A stretch of DNA of 7,608 bases from Flavobacterium sp. GTDB lineage: Bacteria; Bacteroidota; Bacteroidia; Flavobacteriales; Flavobacteriaceae. Position 1 is the first letter of the stretch. Every line of letters starts with the position of its first letter. Both the position numbers and the translations under genes were made by a program. This document shows positions 1 through 6,335 of this stretch, piece by piece. The notes under the pieces are model-generated. The model did not search any database, was not told the DNA's origin, and worked only from the letters and a program-made list of their open reading frames with translations. Where the stretch lies: the NCBI GenBank assembly GCA_015478765.1, contig JADMKR010000029.1, forward strand, positions 1 through 7,608, written 5' to 3'.

Positions 1-1834
1 TAATCAGGACGTGTGTTTTGGTTACGTTCCCGATGAGATCACTTTGAGTGGCAATTCGGCCGCAGTTCAGTATTGGCAACGATCGGCAAATGCCGATTTC
101 AGCAATCCACAGACAATTAATGTCACCGGAAATGTATTGACCGGCGAAAATGTGGGCGCTGTTACTGCAACAACTTATTTCAGGGCAGTAGTAGGAAATG
201 GGATTTGCAATGTGCGGTATTCCGATCCGATAACTATTTACGTACGATCCACAACCTGGAACGGGACGTTTTGGGACAATGGTTTGCCGACACATAATAT
301 AGCGGCGGTTATCGCTGGCCCCTATAATGTGGCAGCCGATATAGATGCGTGTTCACTAACAATCTTCAATAACGCGAATGTTGTAATTCCCGAAGGTTTT
401 AATGTGACAATATCCGGATCGATCATTATCAACAGCGGATCATTCACCATGGAAAACGATGCGAATCTTGTTCAGACCTCTGATGCCATCAATTACGGTG
501 AAATAAATATAAAGCGTAAAAGTTCGTCATTATTCCGACTTGATTATACTATGTGGGGTTCGCCTCTTATAGGAAGTCAGACGTTGTTAAATTTTTCGCC
601 CCTGACATTTGTGAACCGATTTTACACAATGAACAACGGGTCGGGTGTTTTTAGTGTCGTAAATGCTCAAAACACTTTCTCGCCCGGCACCGGTTACTTA
701 ATCAGAATGCCTGATAATCATGTTAGTCATTTAACGTCCACTGTGAGTCAGACCTGGACCGGGATATTTACGGGAACGCCGGTCAACGGTCCGTTGTCGG
801 TGCCAATATTCACGGGCGGTGACAGGTTCAATATGGTGGCGAATCCATATCCATCTGTAATTAGTGCCGATGAAATGCTGCAGCAGAATGAAGATAATAT
901 ATCGGGGACAATCTATTTCTGGAGAAGGAGGAACAATGTGCCAACCGGCACTGAGGGAACCAACGCATATTACGCAACTTATACAAGTGTTGGCGGTACC
1001 GCAGTAGCCGCCAGCGGTTCGGAAAGCAGTGAGGTGCCTAACGGATTTATACGCGTAGGGCAGGGGTTCATCGTTCAGTCGCTTGAAAACCCGTCGGCGG
1101 CGAATATCAATTTTAATAATTCGATGCGAACCGACCAAGGCAGTACACAGTTCTTCCGATCAGCATCTGTAAGTAACCGCAGCCGTATTTGGATCAACGT
1201 CGACGGACCGCAGGGAATGTTTGGTCAAACACTTCTGGCATATACTGATGAAGCCAGTTTTGACACTGATCGGGCCGATGGCAAGTATATAAATGACGGT
1301 ACTTTTGCATTGACATCTCTAATTGGAGAAATGCCGTACATCATTCAGGCGCGGCCATTCGCAAACTTAGTATCCGATGTTGTTCCAATGCATTTCAGGT
1401 CGCCGATGGCCGGAATTTTTTCGATTTCCCTCCATGATTCGGACGGTGTTTTTACAAATGGACAGGATGTTTTCGTTCGCGATAACCTTACCGCATCGGT
1501 ACACAATCTCTCGAACGGAGCTTATAATTTCACAGCAGCTTCAGGAAGCTTGGATACCAGGTTCGATATTCTTTTCTCACAGCCGCTAAGCACCAGCGAT
1601 CCTGTTGCGGGGAATGATATTATCGTTTATAAGGCGAATAACGCACTGGTTGTGGAATCGGCTTTGGAGGAATTGGATGAGGTAGAAGTGTATGATATCA
1701 GCGGCAGGCTTTTAGTCAGCAAACGCCGAATCAACTCGCGGGTAACCGAAATCAATGTTACCGACCTCAATCAAATACTGATTGTAAAGATAAAGATCGG
1801 CCAAAGTGTGATCACCCGAAAGTTTATAAATTAA
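1..1834 (+). CDS. C-terminal part of a secreted T9SS cargo protein with type C (ChiA-like) sorting tail, 5' truncated
   Basis: The frame is open to the left edge, with the first full codon at position 2. The GTG at 11 is therefore only an internal valine codon, and the true start lies outside the window. The visible ~610 residues begin with an Ig/fibronectin-like module (to about nt 245) that carries two cysteines (codons at 14 and 206) able to form a disulfide. A WNGTFWDNGLP segment and a beta-rich stretch of the kind common in Flavobacteriia adhesins follow, then a segment with LDYTMWGSPL, NRFYTMN and GYLIRMP motifs. The last ~75 residues (DIIVYKANNAL, VEVYDISGRLL, NQILIVKI, final RKFIN) match the C-terminal domain that directs proteins through the type IX secretion system, of the type C style known from ChiA. 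The protein is inferred to be exported through the outer membrane and attached or released at the surface. Its ligand or activity cannot be told, because any catalytic domain would lie upstream. Confidence 0.88.
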   Translation, partial: NQDVCFGYVPDEITLSGNSAAVQYWQRSANADFSNPQTINVTGNVLTGENVGAVTATTYFRAVVGNGICNVRYSDPITIYVRSTTWNGTFWDNGLPTHNIAAVIAGPYNVAADIDACSLTIFNNANVVIPEGFNVTISGSIIINSGSFTMENDANLVQTSDAINYGEINIKRKSSSLFRLDYTMWGSPLIGSQTLLNFSPLTFVNRFYTMNNGSGVFSVVNAQNTFSPGTGYLIRMPDNHVSHLTSTVSQTWTGIFTGTPVNGPLSVPIFTGGDRFNMVANPYPSVISADEMLQQNEDNISGTIYFWRRRNNVPTGTEGTNAYYATYTSVGGTAVAASGSESSEVPNGFIRVGQGFIVQSLENPSAANINFNNSMRTDQGSTQFFRSASVSNRSRIWINVDGPQGMFGQTLLAYTDEASFDTDRADGKYINDGTFALTSLIGEMPYIIQARPFANLVSDVVPMHFRSPMAGIFSISLHDSDGVFTNGQDVFVRDNLTASVHNLSNGAYNFTAASGSLDTRFDILFSQPLSTSDPVAGNDIIVYKANNALVVESALEELDEVEVYDISGRLLVSKRRINSRVTEINVTDLNQILIVKIKIGQSVITRKFIN

Positions 1835-1851
1835 ACGCTTCGACAATTTTT

Positions 1852-1878
1852 AAAAGCTGCTTTCGGGCGGCTTTTTTT
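1852..1878 (+). terminator. Rho-independent terminator of the surface-protein gene
   Basis: A 9-bp stem (AAAAGCTGC, 1852-1860, with GCGGCTTTT, 1867-1875, one G-T wobble) closes a 6-nt TTTCGG loop. It runs into seven T residues at 1872-1878. It starts 17 nt after the stop codon, and no plus-strand gene lies between. Confidence 0.85.
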
Positions 1879-1929
1879 ATGGTATTTCCGAAGAAGTAAG
1901 CTGTTGTCATTTCGTTAAATGCGCCGATG

Positions 1930-1954
1930 TTGCGCATCGTAATAAGTATCTTTG
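1930..1954 (+). promoter_or_regulatory. Bacteroidetes-type promoter for the flavin oxidoreductase operon
   Basis: TATCTTTG at 1947-1954 is a perfect match to the TAnnTTTG -7 element used by the primary sigma factor of Bacteroidetes. It lies 19 nt before the ATG at 1974. A TTG at 1930-1932 could serve as the -33 element, but its 14-nt spacing is shorter than usual. That TTG sits in the loop of an inverted repeat (CGATG 1925-1929, CATCG 1935-1939), which could be an operator or chance. The start codon has no Shine-Dalgarno sequence (preceding bases TATTACTGCT). Confidence 0.6.
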
Positions 1955-1973
1955 CAGTTACAATATTACTGCT

Positions 1974-2984
1974 ATGACTATCGACTCCGCAAAAATAAAA
2001 TATTCGATTCTTGAACTTGCCTTCATTTCTGAAGGTGGATCCGTCGCCCAAACTTTCGCAAACAGTGTCGATTTGGCCCAATTGGCTGAAGACCTTGGCT
2101 ATCATCGGTTTTGGCTCGCCGAACATCATAATTCGATTAGCATTGCGAGTTCGGCGACATCGGTATTGATTGGCCATGTGGCACAAAATACAAAATCGAT
2201 ACGCGTTGGATCGGGCGGCATTATGTTGCCGAATCATTCGCCTCTCATCGTTTCCGAACAATTTGCGACACTGGGCCAGTTGTTCCCGAATCGAATTGAT
2301 CTGGGATTGGGACGTGCGCCGGGAACCGATCAGCTTACCGCCAAAGCCATTCGGGGTGACCGGATGCAGGCCGTCAACCAATTTCCAACCGATATAGAGG
2401 CGATTCAGCGTTATTTTTCACAAGATAACAGCGCAGCGCAGGTGCGGGTTGCAATTGCCGAAGGCGTCGATGTACCGATATACATTCTCGGATCGAGTAC
2501 CGATAGCGCCTACCTTGCCGCCGAAAAAGGATTACCCTATGCGTTCGCCAGCCACTTCGCCACCACTTTTTTGGATGACGCGCTCGACATTTATTACAAT
2601 AACTTTAAACCATCGGCCTATTTGCAAAGTCCGTATTCGATTGCATGCGTCAACGTAATTGCCGCCGAAACCAACGCCGAAGCTGAGCGTTATATGACAT
2701 CGTTGATTAAAATGTTTGTTGGCGTGCTAACCGGTAAGCGGGAATATCTTCAACCACCCACTGAAATGACAGCCGATCTTCGGGCTTTACTCTATAATCA
2801 GTCTATTTACGATATGTTGAAATACACATTTGTAGGTGATAAATCCGCCGTCAAAGAAAAGACTTTGGACTTCCTGAAACGAACCGGCGTAAATGAAATA
2901 ATGGCTGTGACGAATATTTACGGTCATAATGAGCGGTTGAACTCCTATCGGATTTTCGCTGAAATTATGCGTGAAATTGGCTAG
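1974..2984 (+). CDS. LLM class flavin-dependent oxidoreductase (luciferase-like monooxygenase, MsnO8/YhbW type)
   Basis: This 336-residue protein belongs to the bacterial luciferase-like superfamily of cytoplasmic TIM-barrel enzymes that use reduced FMN to oxidise small organic substrates. Its length and motifs fit the single-subunit MsnO8/YhbW subgroup: the RFWLAEHH motif at residues 45-52, RVGSGGIMLPNHSPL at 77-91, and RIDLGLGRAPGTD at 107-119, which is the strongest family signature. The ATG at 1974 is chosen because it lies 19 nt after a good -7 box and gives a normal N-terminus (KYSILELAFISEG). The substrate is unknown; members of this subgroup are often called alkanal monooxygenase-like without biochemical proof. 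The next gene follows after 6 nt, so the two are probably cotranscribed. No key motif is missing. Confidence 0.92.
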   Translation: MTIDSAKIKYSILELAFISEGGSVAQTFANSVDLAQLAEDLGYHRFWLAEHHNSISIASSATSVLIGHVAQNTKSIRVGSGGIMLPNHSPLIVSEQFATLGQLFPNRIDLGLGRAPGTDQLTAKAIRGDRMQAVNQFPTDIEAIQRYFSQDNSAAQVRVAIAEGVDVPIYILGSSTDSAYLAAEKGLPYAFASHFATTFLDDALDIYYNNFKPSAYLQSPYSIACVNVIAAETNAEAERYMTSLIKMFVGVLTGKREYLQPPTEMTADLRALLYNQSIYDMLKYTFVGDKSAVKEKTLDFLKRTGVNEIMAVTNIYGHNERLNSYRIFAEIMREIG

Positions 2985-2990
2985 AATTAT

Positions 2991-3551
2991 ATGGATAGCG
3001 ATAAATTCATTTTTTGTCTTGAAGCGGTGACCGACATCGAGGAGTTGGTTCCGAGTCAGGCGCTGAGAAATCTTGAAGATTTAGCCCGTCAATATGGCAT
3101 CGGAAGTATTTACAAAACTTGCGATACGATAGAAGGATTGGAAGATAGCTTGAACGCATTGCTTTACGACGATCACAATTTCGACAATTATGAAATTATA
3201 TATCTTGTTATGGGTGGCGATGCAAATAGTATCAATATTGCCGGATACTACTACAGTTTGATAGAAATTGCTGAGATTTTTGAAGGTCGTATGAAAGGGA
3301 AAATCCTTCATTTCTCCAACGCGAAAATGTTAGATCTCACACCCGAGGAGTCACAATACTTTCTTGATGTAACGGGTGCGCGAGCGATATCGGGTTACGG
3401 AGTAGCAATGGGGCTGATTTTAAATGACCGTCTCGACAAGGAATTTTTTAATTTATATCAGGATGAAGCCGATTTGATCTCGGTGGTGGAAATGTTGCAC
3501 CTTCGGTATTATGATCTTTGCCGGCAACTCGATTTCAGACTTTATTATTAG
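2991..3551 (+). CDS. DUF6642-like protein, probable catalytically dead caspase/CHAT-like fold
   Basis: This is an acidic 186-residue cytoplasmic protein with no signal peptide or membrane segment. From memory of its conserved blocks (FCLEAVTD, KTCDTIEGLEDSLN, GKILHFSNAKMLDLT, SGYG) I place it in the Bacteroidetes DUF6642 family. The order of elements also follows short CHAT-type caspase-like proteins. An N-terminal strand with CLE (9-11) comes first, then a hydrophobic strand EIIYLVMGGD (68-77) where a His-Gly is expected, a helix, the strand KILHFSNAK (104-112) where Ser-Cys is expected, and TGARAISGYG (128-137). Here the histidine position reads Met-Gly-Gly and the cysteine position reads Asn110, so protease activity looks lost. 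It starts 6 nt after the flavin oxidoreductase gene and probably shares its mRNA. The coding call is strong, the family name moderate, the fold an inference, and the function unknown. Confidence 0.85.
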   Translation: MDSDKFIFCLEAVTDIEELVPSQALRNLEDLARQYGIGSIYKTCDTIEGLEDSLNALLYDDHNFDNYEIIYLVMGGDANSINIAGYYYSLIEIAEIFEGRMKGKILHFSNAKMLDLTPEESQYFLDVTGARAISGYGVAMGLILNDRLDKEFFNLYQDEADLISVVEMLHLRYYDLCRQLDFRLYY

Positions 3552-3557
3552 TTTCCG

Positions 3558-3592
3558 AAAAAAAAGAAACGGGACACACTACATGTCCCGTT
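3558..3592. terminator. Bidirectional intrinsic terminator between convergent units
   Basis: A perfect 9-bp stem (AACGGGACA 3568-3576, TGTCCCGTT 3584-3592) encloses a 7-nt loop. On the plus strand it starts 16 nt after the stop at 3551 and is followed by a modest T-rich run (TTCTTGTTT). Read on the minus strand it is followed by TTTC and then eight T residues (plus-strand A run 3558-3565), which is the stronger terminator. On that strand it sits about 18 nt after the stop of the 36-codon gene. Confidence 0.85.
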
Positions 3593-3610
3593 CTTGTTTA
3601 ATGCCGAAGG

Positions 3611-3721
3611 TTAACGACTTTTTCGTTTCTTCATCATTTTTTCTTCTGCTTTCTTCAAAATCTTTTCCTGGCGCAAATCCTTGAGATTTTTCTGCGGCTC
3701 CTTTAATGCTTTCTTTGACAT
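3611..3721 (-). CDS. Small lysine-rich basic protein (36 aa), hypothetical
   Basis: An ATG at 3721-3719 opens a 36-codon frame ending in TAA at 3613-3611. The product begins MSKKALKEPQKNLKDLRQEK and ends in KKRKSR. About 14 of its 36 residues are Lys or Arg, mixed with Glu and Gln, so it is predicted to be one charged helix that could bind RNA, DNA or the ribosome. I recognise no family. Support for a real gene comes from the strong minus-strand terminator 18 nt downstream and the lack of any competing gene. It lies 141 nt beyond the end of the 137-aa gene on the same strand and could be the last member of that transcript or have its own promoter. There is no clear Shine-Dalgarno sequence and no clear TAnnTTTG box. 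Confidence 0.55.
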   Translation of the reverse strand: MSKKALKEPQKNLKDLRQEKILKKAEEKMMKKRKSR

Positions 3722-3791
3722 GATTCAAGTTTTAAATATTTGGATCGATCTAGGGGAAAATCGACCGATACCGAAAAATCAAAATTTGTAA

Positions 3792-3811
3792 GAAGCACAC
3801 CCCGGTGCTTC
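3792..3811 (-). terminator. Hairpin after the glutamate dehydrogenase operon, weak terminator candidate
   Basis: GAAGCAC (3792-3798) and GTGCTTC (3805-3811) form a perfect 7-bp stem with a 6-nt loop. It lies about 50 nt past the stop of the 137-aa gene. On the minus strand the stem is followed by TTACAAATTTTGATTTTT, an interrupted T-rich run rather than a proper U-tract. It may act as a partial terminator or an mRNA 3'-end stabiliser. The rest of 3722-3862 shows nothing recognisable. Confidence 0.35.
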
Positions 3812-3862
3812 AGAAAGTCTCGAAGTCTACCACCAGATTATGTATTTTGAAAAAGTGTAACA

Positions 3863-4276
3863 TCAGTAATTGTATTTAGTCCTAAGATAGGAGAATATGG
3901 TTTTTTTAAAATTTTTATAATTAGTGAAGTGCTTTTCGATCTCCGCTTTAAAGTCGGCGTGATCGTTCAGAAAATATGTTTCACACTGCAGGTCATCACA
4001 TTCGTTGATCCCTTCGAGCTTATTGCTGAATTCCAGAAAACTCTTCTGGAACCGCTTGTTCGAGTTTTGCACATCGGCAATGCCGCTGAACAAATTTTTA
4101 TAATCGGCCGTATTCCACGTTGTGACTTCCTTCAAATGAGCATTGATCAGATTACGATAGAAAATCATCTCTACGTTGATTATTTCTATTTCATCCTTCC
4201 ACCTTTTGAGGTCATTTTGCATGAACTTTTTGTGAATCTCCTCGGGCTGTTGATGCTGTAAAATAATATCTCTCAT
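3863..4276 (-). CDS. Hypothetical helical protein (137 aa), last gene of the gdh operon
   Basis: I do not recognise a named family. The product is 137 residues, charged and apparently almost all helical, with two heptad-like stretches (about 13-50 and 66-90) separated by a short acidic loop with Cys93 and Cys98 (ECDDLQCET), then a third helix (105-130). There is no signal peptide or membrane segment, so it is probably cytoplasmic. Its ATG (4276-4274) follows the stop of the Rnk/GreA-like gene by only 2 nt, so cotranscription and translational coupling are likely. A role linked to that protein is possible, but nothing in the sequence proves it. The frame ends in TGA at 3865-3863. The overlapping plus-strand frame (3929-4261) has no recognisable content, and the operon layout favours this strand. 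Confidence 0.8.
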   Translation of the reverse strand: MRDIILQHQQPEEIHKKFMQNDLKRWKDEIEIINVEMIFYRNLINAHLKEVTTWNTADYKNLFSGIADVQNSNKRFQKSFLEFSNKLEGINECDDLQCETYFLNDHADFKAEIEKHFTNYKNFKKTIFSYLRTKYNY

Positions 4277-4278
4277 CT

Positions 4279-4689
4279 TTAAGCAGATTTGGGTTCTACG
4301 GTCATCTGATCAACTTTCAAAATTTTGATCGCCTGAACTCCCGACGGGAATTGCCACATAACTTCGTCATCTGCAGCATAGCCAAATAAGGCAAGACTCA
4401 TTGGTGCTAGAATCGAAATTTTGTTCAACGCCACATCGCCGTTATTAGGCGATACGATTTGAAGTGTTCGCTTATTTCCATTTGGAAAACTTATTTCGAC
4501 CACAGAGTTAAAACGCACCACATCTTCCGGCATCTTGTCAAGCGAAAGCTTTTTGGCCGATTTAAGTTCGTCCAAAATTTTATTCACTGATGCTTGATAG
4601 GTTTCATCCCGCCGATGATGCCCCATTCCAATGAATTGGATCAGTTTATCATATTCTTTATGTTCGATTATTAATCCTCCGTACTTCAT
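4279..4689 (-). CDS. Rnk/GreA C-terminal-domain protein (GreA/GreB family, nucleoside diphosphate kinase regulator-like)
   Basis: The 136 residues match the length and layout of the Rnk family: a short N-terminal helical part (about 10-48) followed by a GreA/GreB C-terminal FKBP-like domain (about 52-127). The signatures are KMPEDVVRFNSVVEI (52-66), ISILAPMSLALFGY (91-104), the acidic DDEVMWQFPSG (107-117) and a final AIKILKV strand. GreA-type domains bind RNA polymerase near the secondary channel. Rnk has only a short coiled coil, lacks the acidic tip of true GreA, and competes with Gre factors rather than cleaving backtracked RNA. The gene starts 23 nt after the glutamate dehydrogenase stop and ends 2 nt before the next gene, so it is inferred to be in the gdh operon. 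The start ATG is preceded by AGAAAAGAAC, a poor ribosome site. Its target here is unknown. Confidence 0.85.
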   Translation of the reverse strand: MKYGGLIIEHKEYDKLIQFIGMGHHRRDETYQASVNKILDELKSAKKLSLDKMPEDVVRFNSVVEISFPNGNKRTLQIVSPNNGDVALNKISILAPMSLALFGYAADDEVMWQFPSGVQAIKILKVDQMTVEPKSA

Positions 4690-4712
4690 TATAATGTTCT
4701 TTTCTGAGTTAA

Positions 4713-5993
4713 TTATGGGAAAATCCCACGCTGCGTATAGGCAGTTTCAATTCGTGACAGCGCAAGAATGTAGGCTGCGGTACGATAATCTTTATTGCTT
4801 TCTGCTGCAATAGCATCGACTTTCAGGAAGTTTTCGGTAAACTTCTTCTCGATTTTCAGCATTACCTCTTCCAGGTGCCATACTTCGCCGTTGCGGTTTT
4901 GCAACCATTCGAAGTAACTTCCGATGACTCCGCCCGAGTTACACAAAATATCAGGGATGATGGTTACTTCTTTACTGAGCAGGATTTTCTCACCTTCGAT
5001 GTCAGTTGGGCCATTGGCGCCTTCAGCGACAAATTTTGCTTTGATCTTAGATGCATTTTCGCCGGTAATCTGGTTGCCCAGTGCGGCCGGTATCAAAATA
5101 TCGCAGTCGAGGCCAAAAAACGATGCCGGTTCAATTTCAGTAGCACCTTCAAAGCCTTGGATAGAACCTTTACGTGGTTTTGAATGCTCGAACAACTGTT
5201 CCACATCAATACCTTTTTCGTTATAAAGCGTCGCATGGGCGTCTTGCGCAGCCAATAAAATTGCGCCGTCGTTCACCATGAAATGTGATGCCCAGTAGCC
5301 TACGTTACCAAATCCCTGAACGATGAATCTTTTGCCGGCCAAAGTCTCTCCAATCTTCTTATAGCTCAGGCGAAGTGACAGATAGACACCGAAACCGGTA
5401 GCGCGGTCGCGTCCTTCAAGTCCGCCAAATCCAACTGGTTTACCTGTTACAACGTGTCTGTTCATGGAGCGAATTGCCGGACTTTTAGTCGACATGTATG
5501 TGTCGGCCATCCAAGCCATTGTTTGTTCGTTGGTGTTTACATCCGGTGCCGGAATATCATGCTCCGGACCAATATTATCGCCAAGGGCATAGGTAAATCG
5601 GCGCGTGATACGCTCGAGTTCGCCCAGTGAATAATCGCGCGGGTCGATTTTGATTCCACCCTTTGCGCCGCCATATGGCAAACCTGCAAGTGCCGTTTTC
5701 CACGTCATCCACATTGCAAGAGCGCGTGCGTCCTCTACATCTACGGTTGCGTGATATCGCAATCCGCCTTTATACGGTCCCAAAACGTTGTTGTGTTGAA
5801 CACGGTAGCCCGTGAAAATTTCTACATTTCCGTTGTCCAGCTTGACAGGGAAATGCACCATGATCTCATTATTAGTAACCGATAGAATTCTTCGAACTGA
5901 CGGATGTAAATTCATCGCATCGGCAGTTTCATTGAATTGTCGCATGACAACTTCATGCATACTTAGTTTTTTAGCTTTTTGTACAGTGTCCAT
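4713..5993 (-). CDS. gdhA: Glutamate dehydrogenase (Glu/Leu/Phe/Val dehydrogenase family)
   Basis: It catalyses the reversible oxidative deamination of L-glutamate to 2-oxoglutarate and ammonium, joining amino-acid use to the citric acid cycle. From the ATG at 5993 the protein has 426 residues, close to RocG/GudB-type hexameric enzymes. Visible motifs are GPYKGGLRYH (72-81, substrate-binding Lys75), the active-site signature LPYGGAKGG with catalytic Lys111, PAPDVNT with catalytic Asp151, the Rossmann GFGNVG (227-232), and AEGANGPT (323-330). An Asp at 251 after the second Rossmann strand suggests NAD preference, though this is weak evidence. A longer frame from a TTG at 6011 exists, but the ATG is preferred: its A overlaps the stop of the upstream mini-gene (TAATG), which indicates translational coupling, and the extra six residues are not needed. 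Expression is probably from the sigma54 promoter at 6242-6257. Confidence 0.96.
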   Translation of the reverse strand: MDTVQKAKKLSMHEVVMRQFNETADAMNLHPSVRRILSVTNNEIMVHFPVKLDNGNVEIFTGYRVQHNNVLGPYKGGLRYHATVDVEDARALAMWMTWKTALAGLPYGGAKGGIKIDPRDYSLGELERITRRFTYALGDNIGPEHDIPAPDVNTNEQTMAWMADTYMSTKSPAIRSMNRHVVTGKPVGFGGLEGRDRATGFGVYLSLRLSYKKIGETLAGKRFIVQGFGNVGYWASHFMVNDGAILLAAQDAHATLYNEKGIDVEQLFEHSKPRKGSIQGFEGATEIEPASFFGLDCDILIPAALGNQITGENASKIKAKFVAEGANGPTDIEGEKILLSKEVTIIPDILCNSGGVIGSYFEWLQNRNGEVWHLEEVMLKIEKKFTENFLKVDAIAAESNKDYRTAAYILALSRIETAYTQRGIFP

Positions 5994-6205
5994 TAGTGAT
6001 AGTGTTGACAATTAAGTTTATAATTATGTTGCCAAACGCAGTTACCGAGATTATCGCAATTGATGCATAGACCATTCGTAATAAACTGCGCGGGCTGGGA
6101 TTTTTGCGAAGTGATCTCCGCTGATTCGGCTTTTGACGAGATTGGCATATTGGCGCCTTGGGCGTCGTAGATGACTGTCTCCTCCTGTCGTTGTAACAAA
6201 TCCAT
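5993..6205 (-). CDS. Four-cysteine mini-protein (70 aa), probable zinc binder, first gene of the gdh operon
   Basis: The 70-residue product has a polar, probably disordered N-terminal half (1-40, rich in Gln, Ser and Glu). A compact C-terminal block carries Cys47, Cys50, Cys56 and Cys66 (C-x2-C-x5-C-x9-C, in GLCINCDNLGNC and LNCQHY). The spacing is that of a small zinc-binding knuckle; no signal peptide is present. Similar GLCxNC...C...C tails occur in uncharacterised small bacterial proteins, but I know no assigned function. The ATG at 6205 lies about 27 nt below the predicted sigma54 transcription start, which supports this start; Met20 is an alternative. Its TAA shares one base with the glutamate dehydrogenase ATG, so it is inferred to be a leader gene translationally coupled to it. 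It could be a redox or metal sensor, or a partner of the dehydrogenase. Confidence 0.75.
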   Translation of the reverse strand: MDLLQRQEETVIYDAQGANMPISSKAESAEITSQKSQPAQFITNGLCINCDNLGNCVWQHNYKLNCQHYH

Positions 6206-6241
6206 TATCCGATAATTTTAATTAGTATTTGCTACCCCGAA

Positions 6242-6257
6242 GGCAATGTGCATGCCA
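6242..6257 (-). promoter_or_regulatory. Sigma54 (RpoN) -24/-12 promoter of the mini-protein/glutamate dehydrogenase operon
   Basis: On the minus strand the sequence reads TGGCATGCACATTGCC. It matches the TGGCACG-N4-TTGC consensus at every position but one, with the required GG-N10-GC spacing. The predicted transcription start is near 6232, leaving a leader of about 27 nt before the ATG at 6205. The nearest upstream gene encodes a sigma54 activator, which strengthens the call. Confidence 0.82.
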
Positions 6258-6280
6258 CCAAAGTAGACTATCGGATTGTG

Positions 6281-6295
6281 AGTTGATTATCAACT
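6281..6295. promoter_or_regulatory. Perfect 15-bp palindrome upstream of the sigma54 promoter, candidate operator
   Basis: AGTTGAT-T-ATCAACT is a perfect inverted repeat with a single central base. Its centre is about 56 nt upstream of the predicted start and 24 nt separate it from the -24 element. It differs in sequence from the GC-rich pair further upstream, so a second DNA-binding protein is more likely than the same activator. It could also be chance in AT-rich DNA. Confidence 0.45.
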
Positions 6296-6335
6296 GTTTA
6301 CGTTTTTTAATTATACTTTCCATTAATAATATAGT

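Noticed and set aside
731..1138. 135-codon minus-strand frame inside the surface-protein gene
   Set aside because: It is antisense to a clear coding region, with a composition unlike a real protein and no promoter or family signal.
1824..2381. 185-codon minus-strand frame opposite the flavin oxidoreductase
   Set aside because: It lies wholly over a well-supported conserved gene and its terminator, has no recognisable domain, and mirrors the codon bias of the opposite strand.
3738..3769. Possible hairpin around the GATCGAT and ATCGACC stretches
   Set aside because: Only about five consecutive pairs form, with a long loop and no U-tract, so it is not distinguishable from chance.
3929..4261. 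110-codon plus-strand frame opposite the 137-aa gene
   Set aside because: The minus-strand gene has 2-nt operon spacing and a helical, charged product. The plus-strand frame has neither context nor a recognisable domain.
4875..5226. Two overlapping plus-strand frames of about 100 codons inside glutamate dehydrogenase
   Set aside because: They are antisense shadows of a highly conserved enzyme.
5994..6011. TTG start giving a 432-residue glutamate dehydrogenase
   Set aside because: The ATG at 5993 overlaps the upstream stop as TAATG and gives the usual family length. The TTG start needs an 18-nt overlap and a rare start codon.
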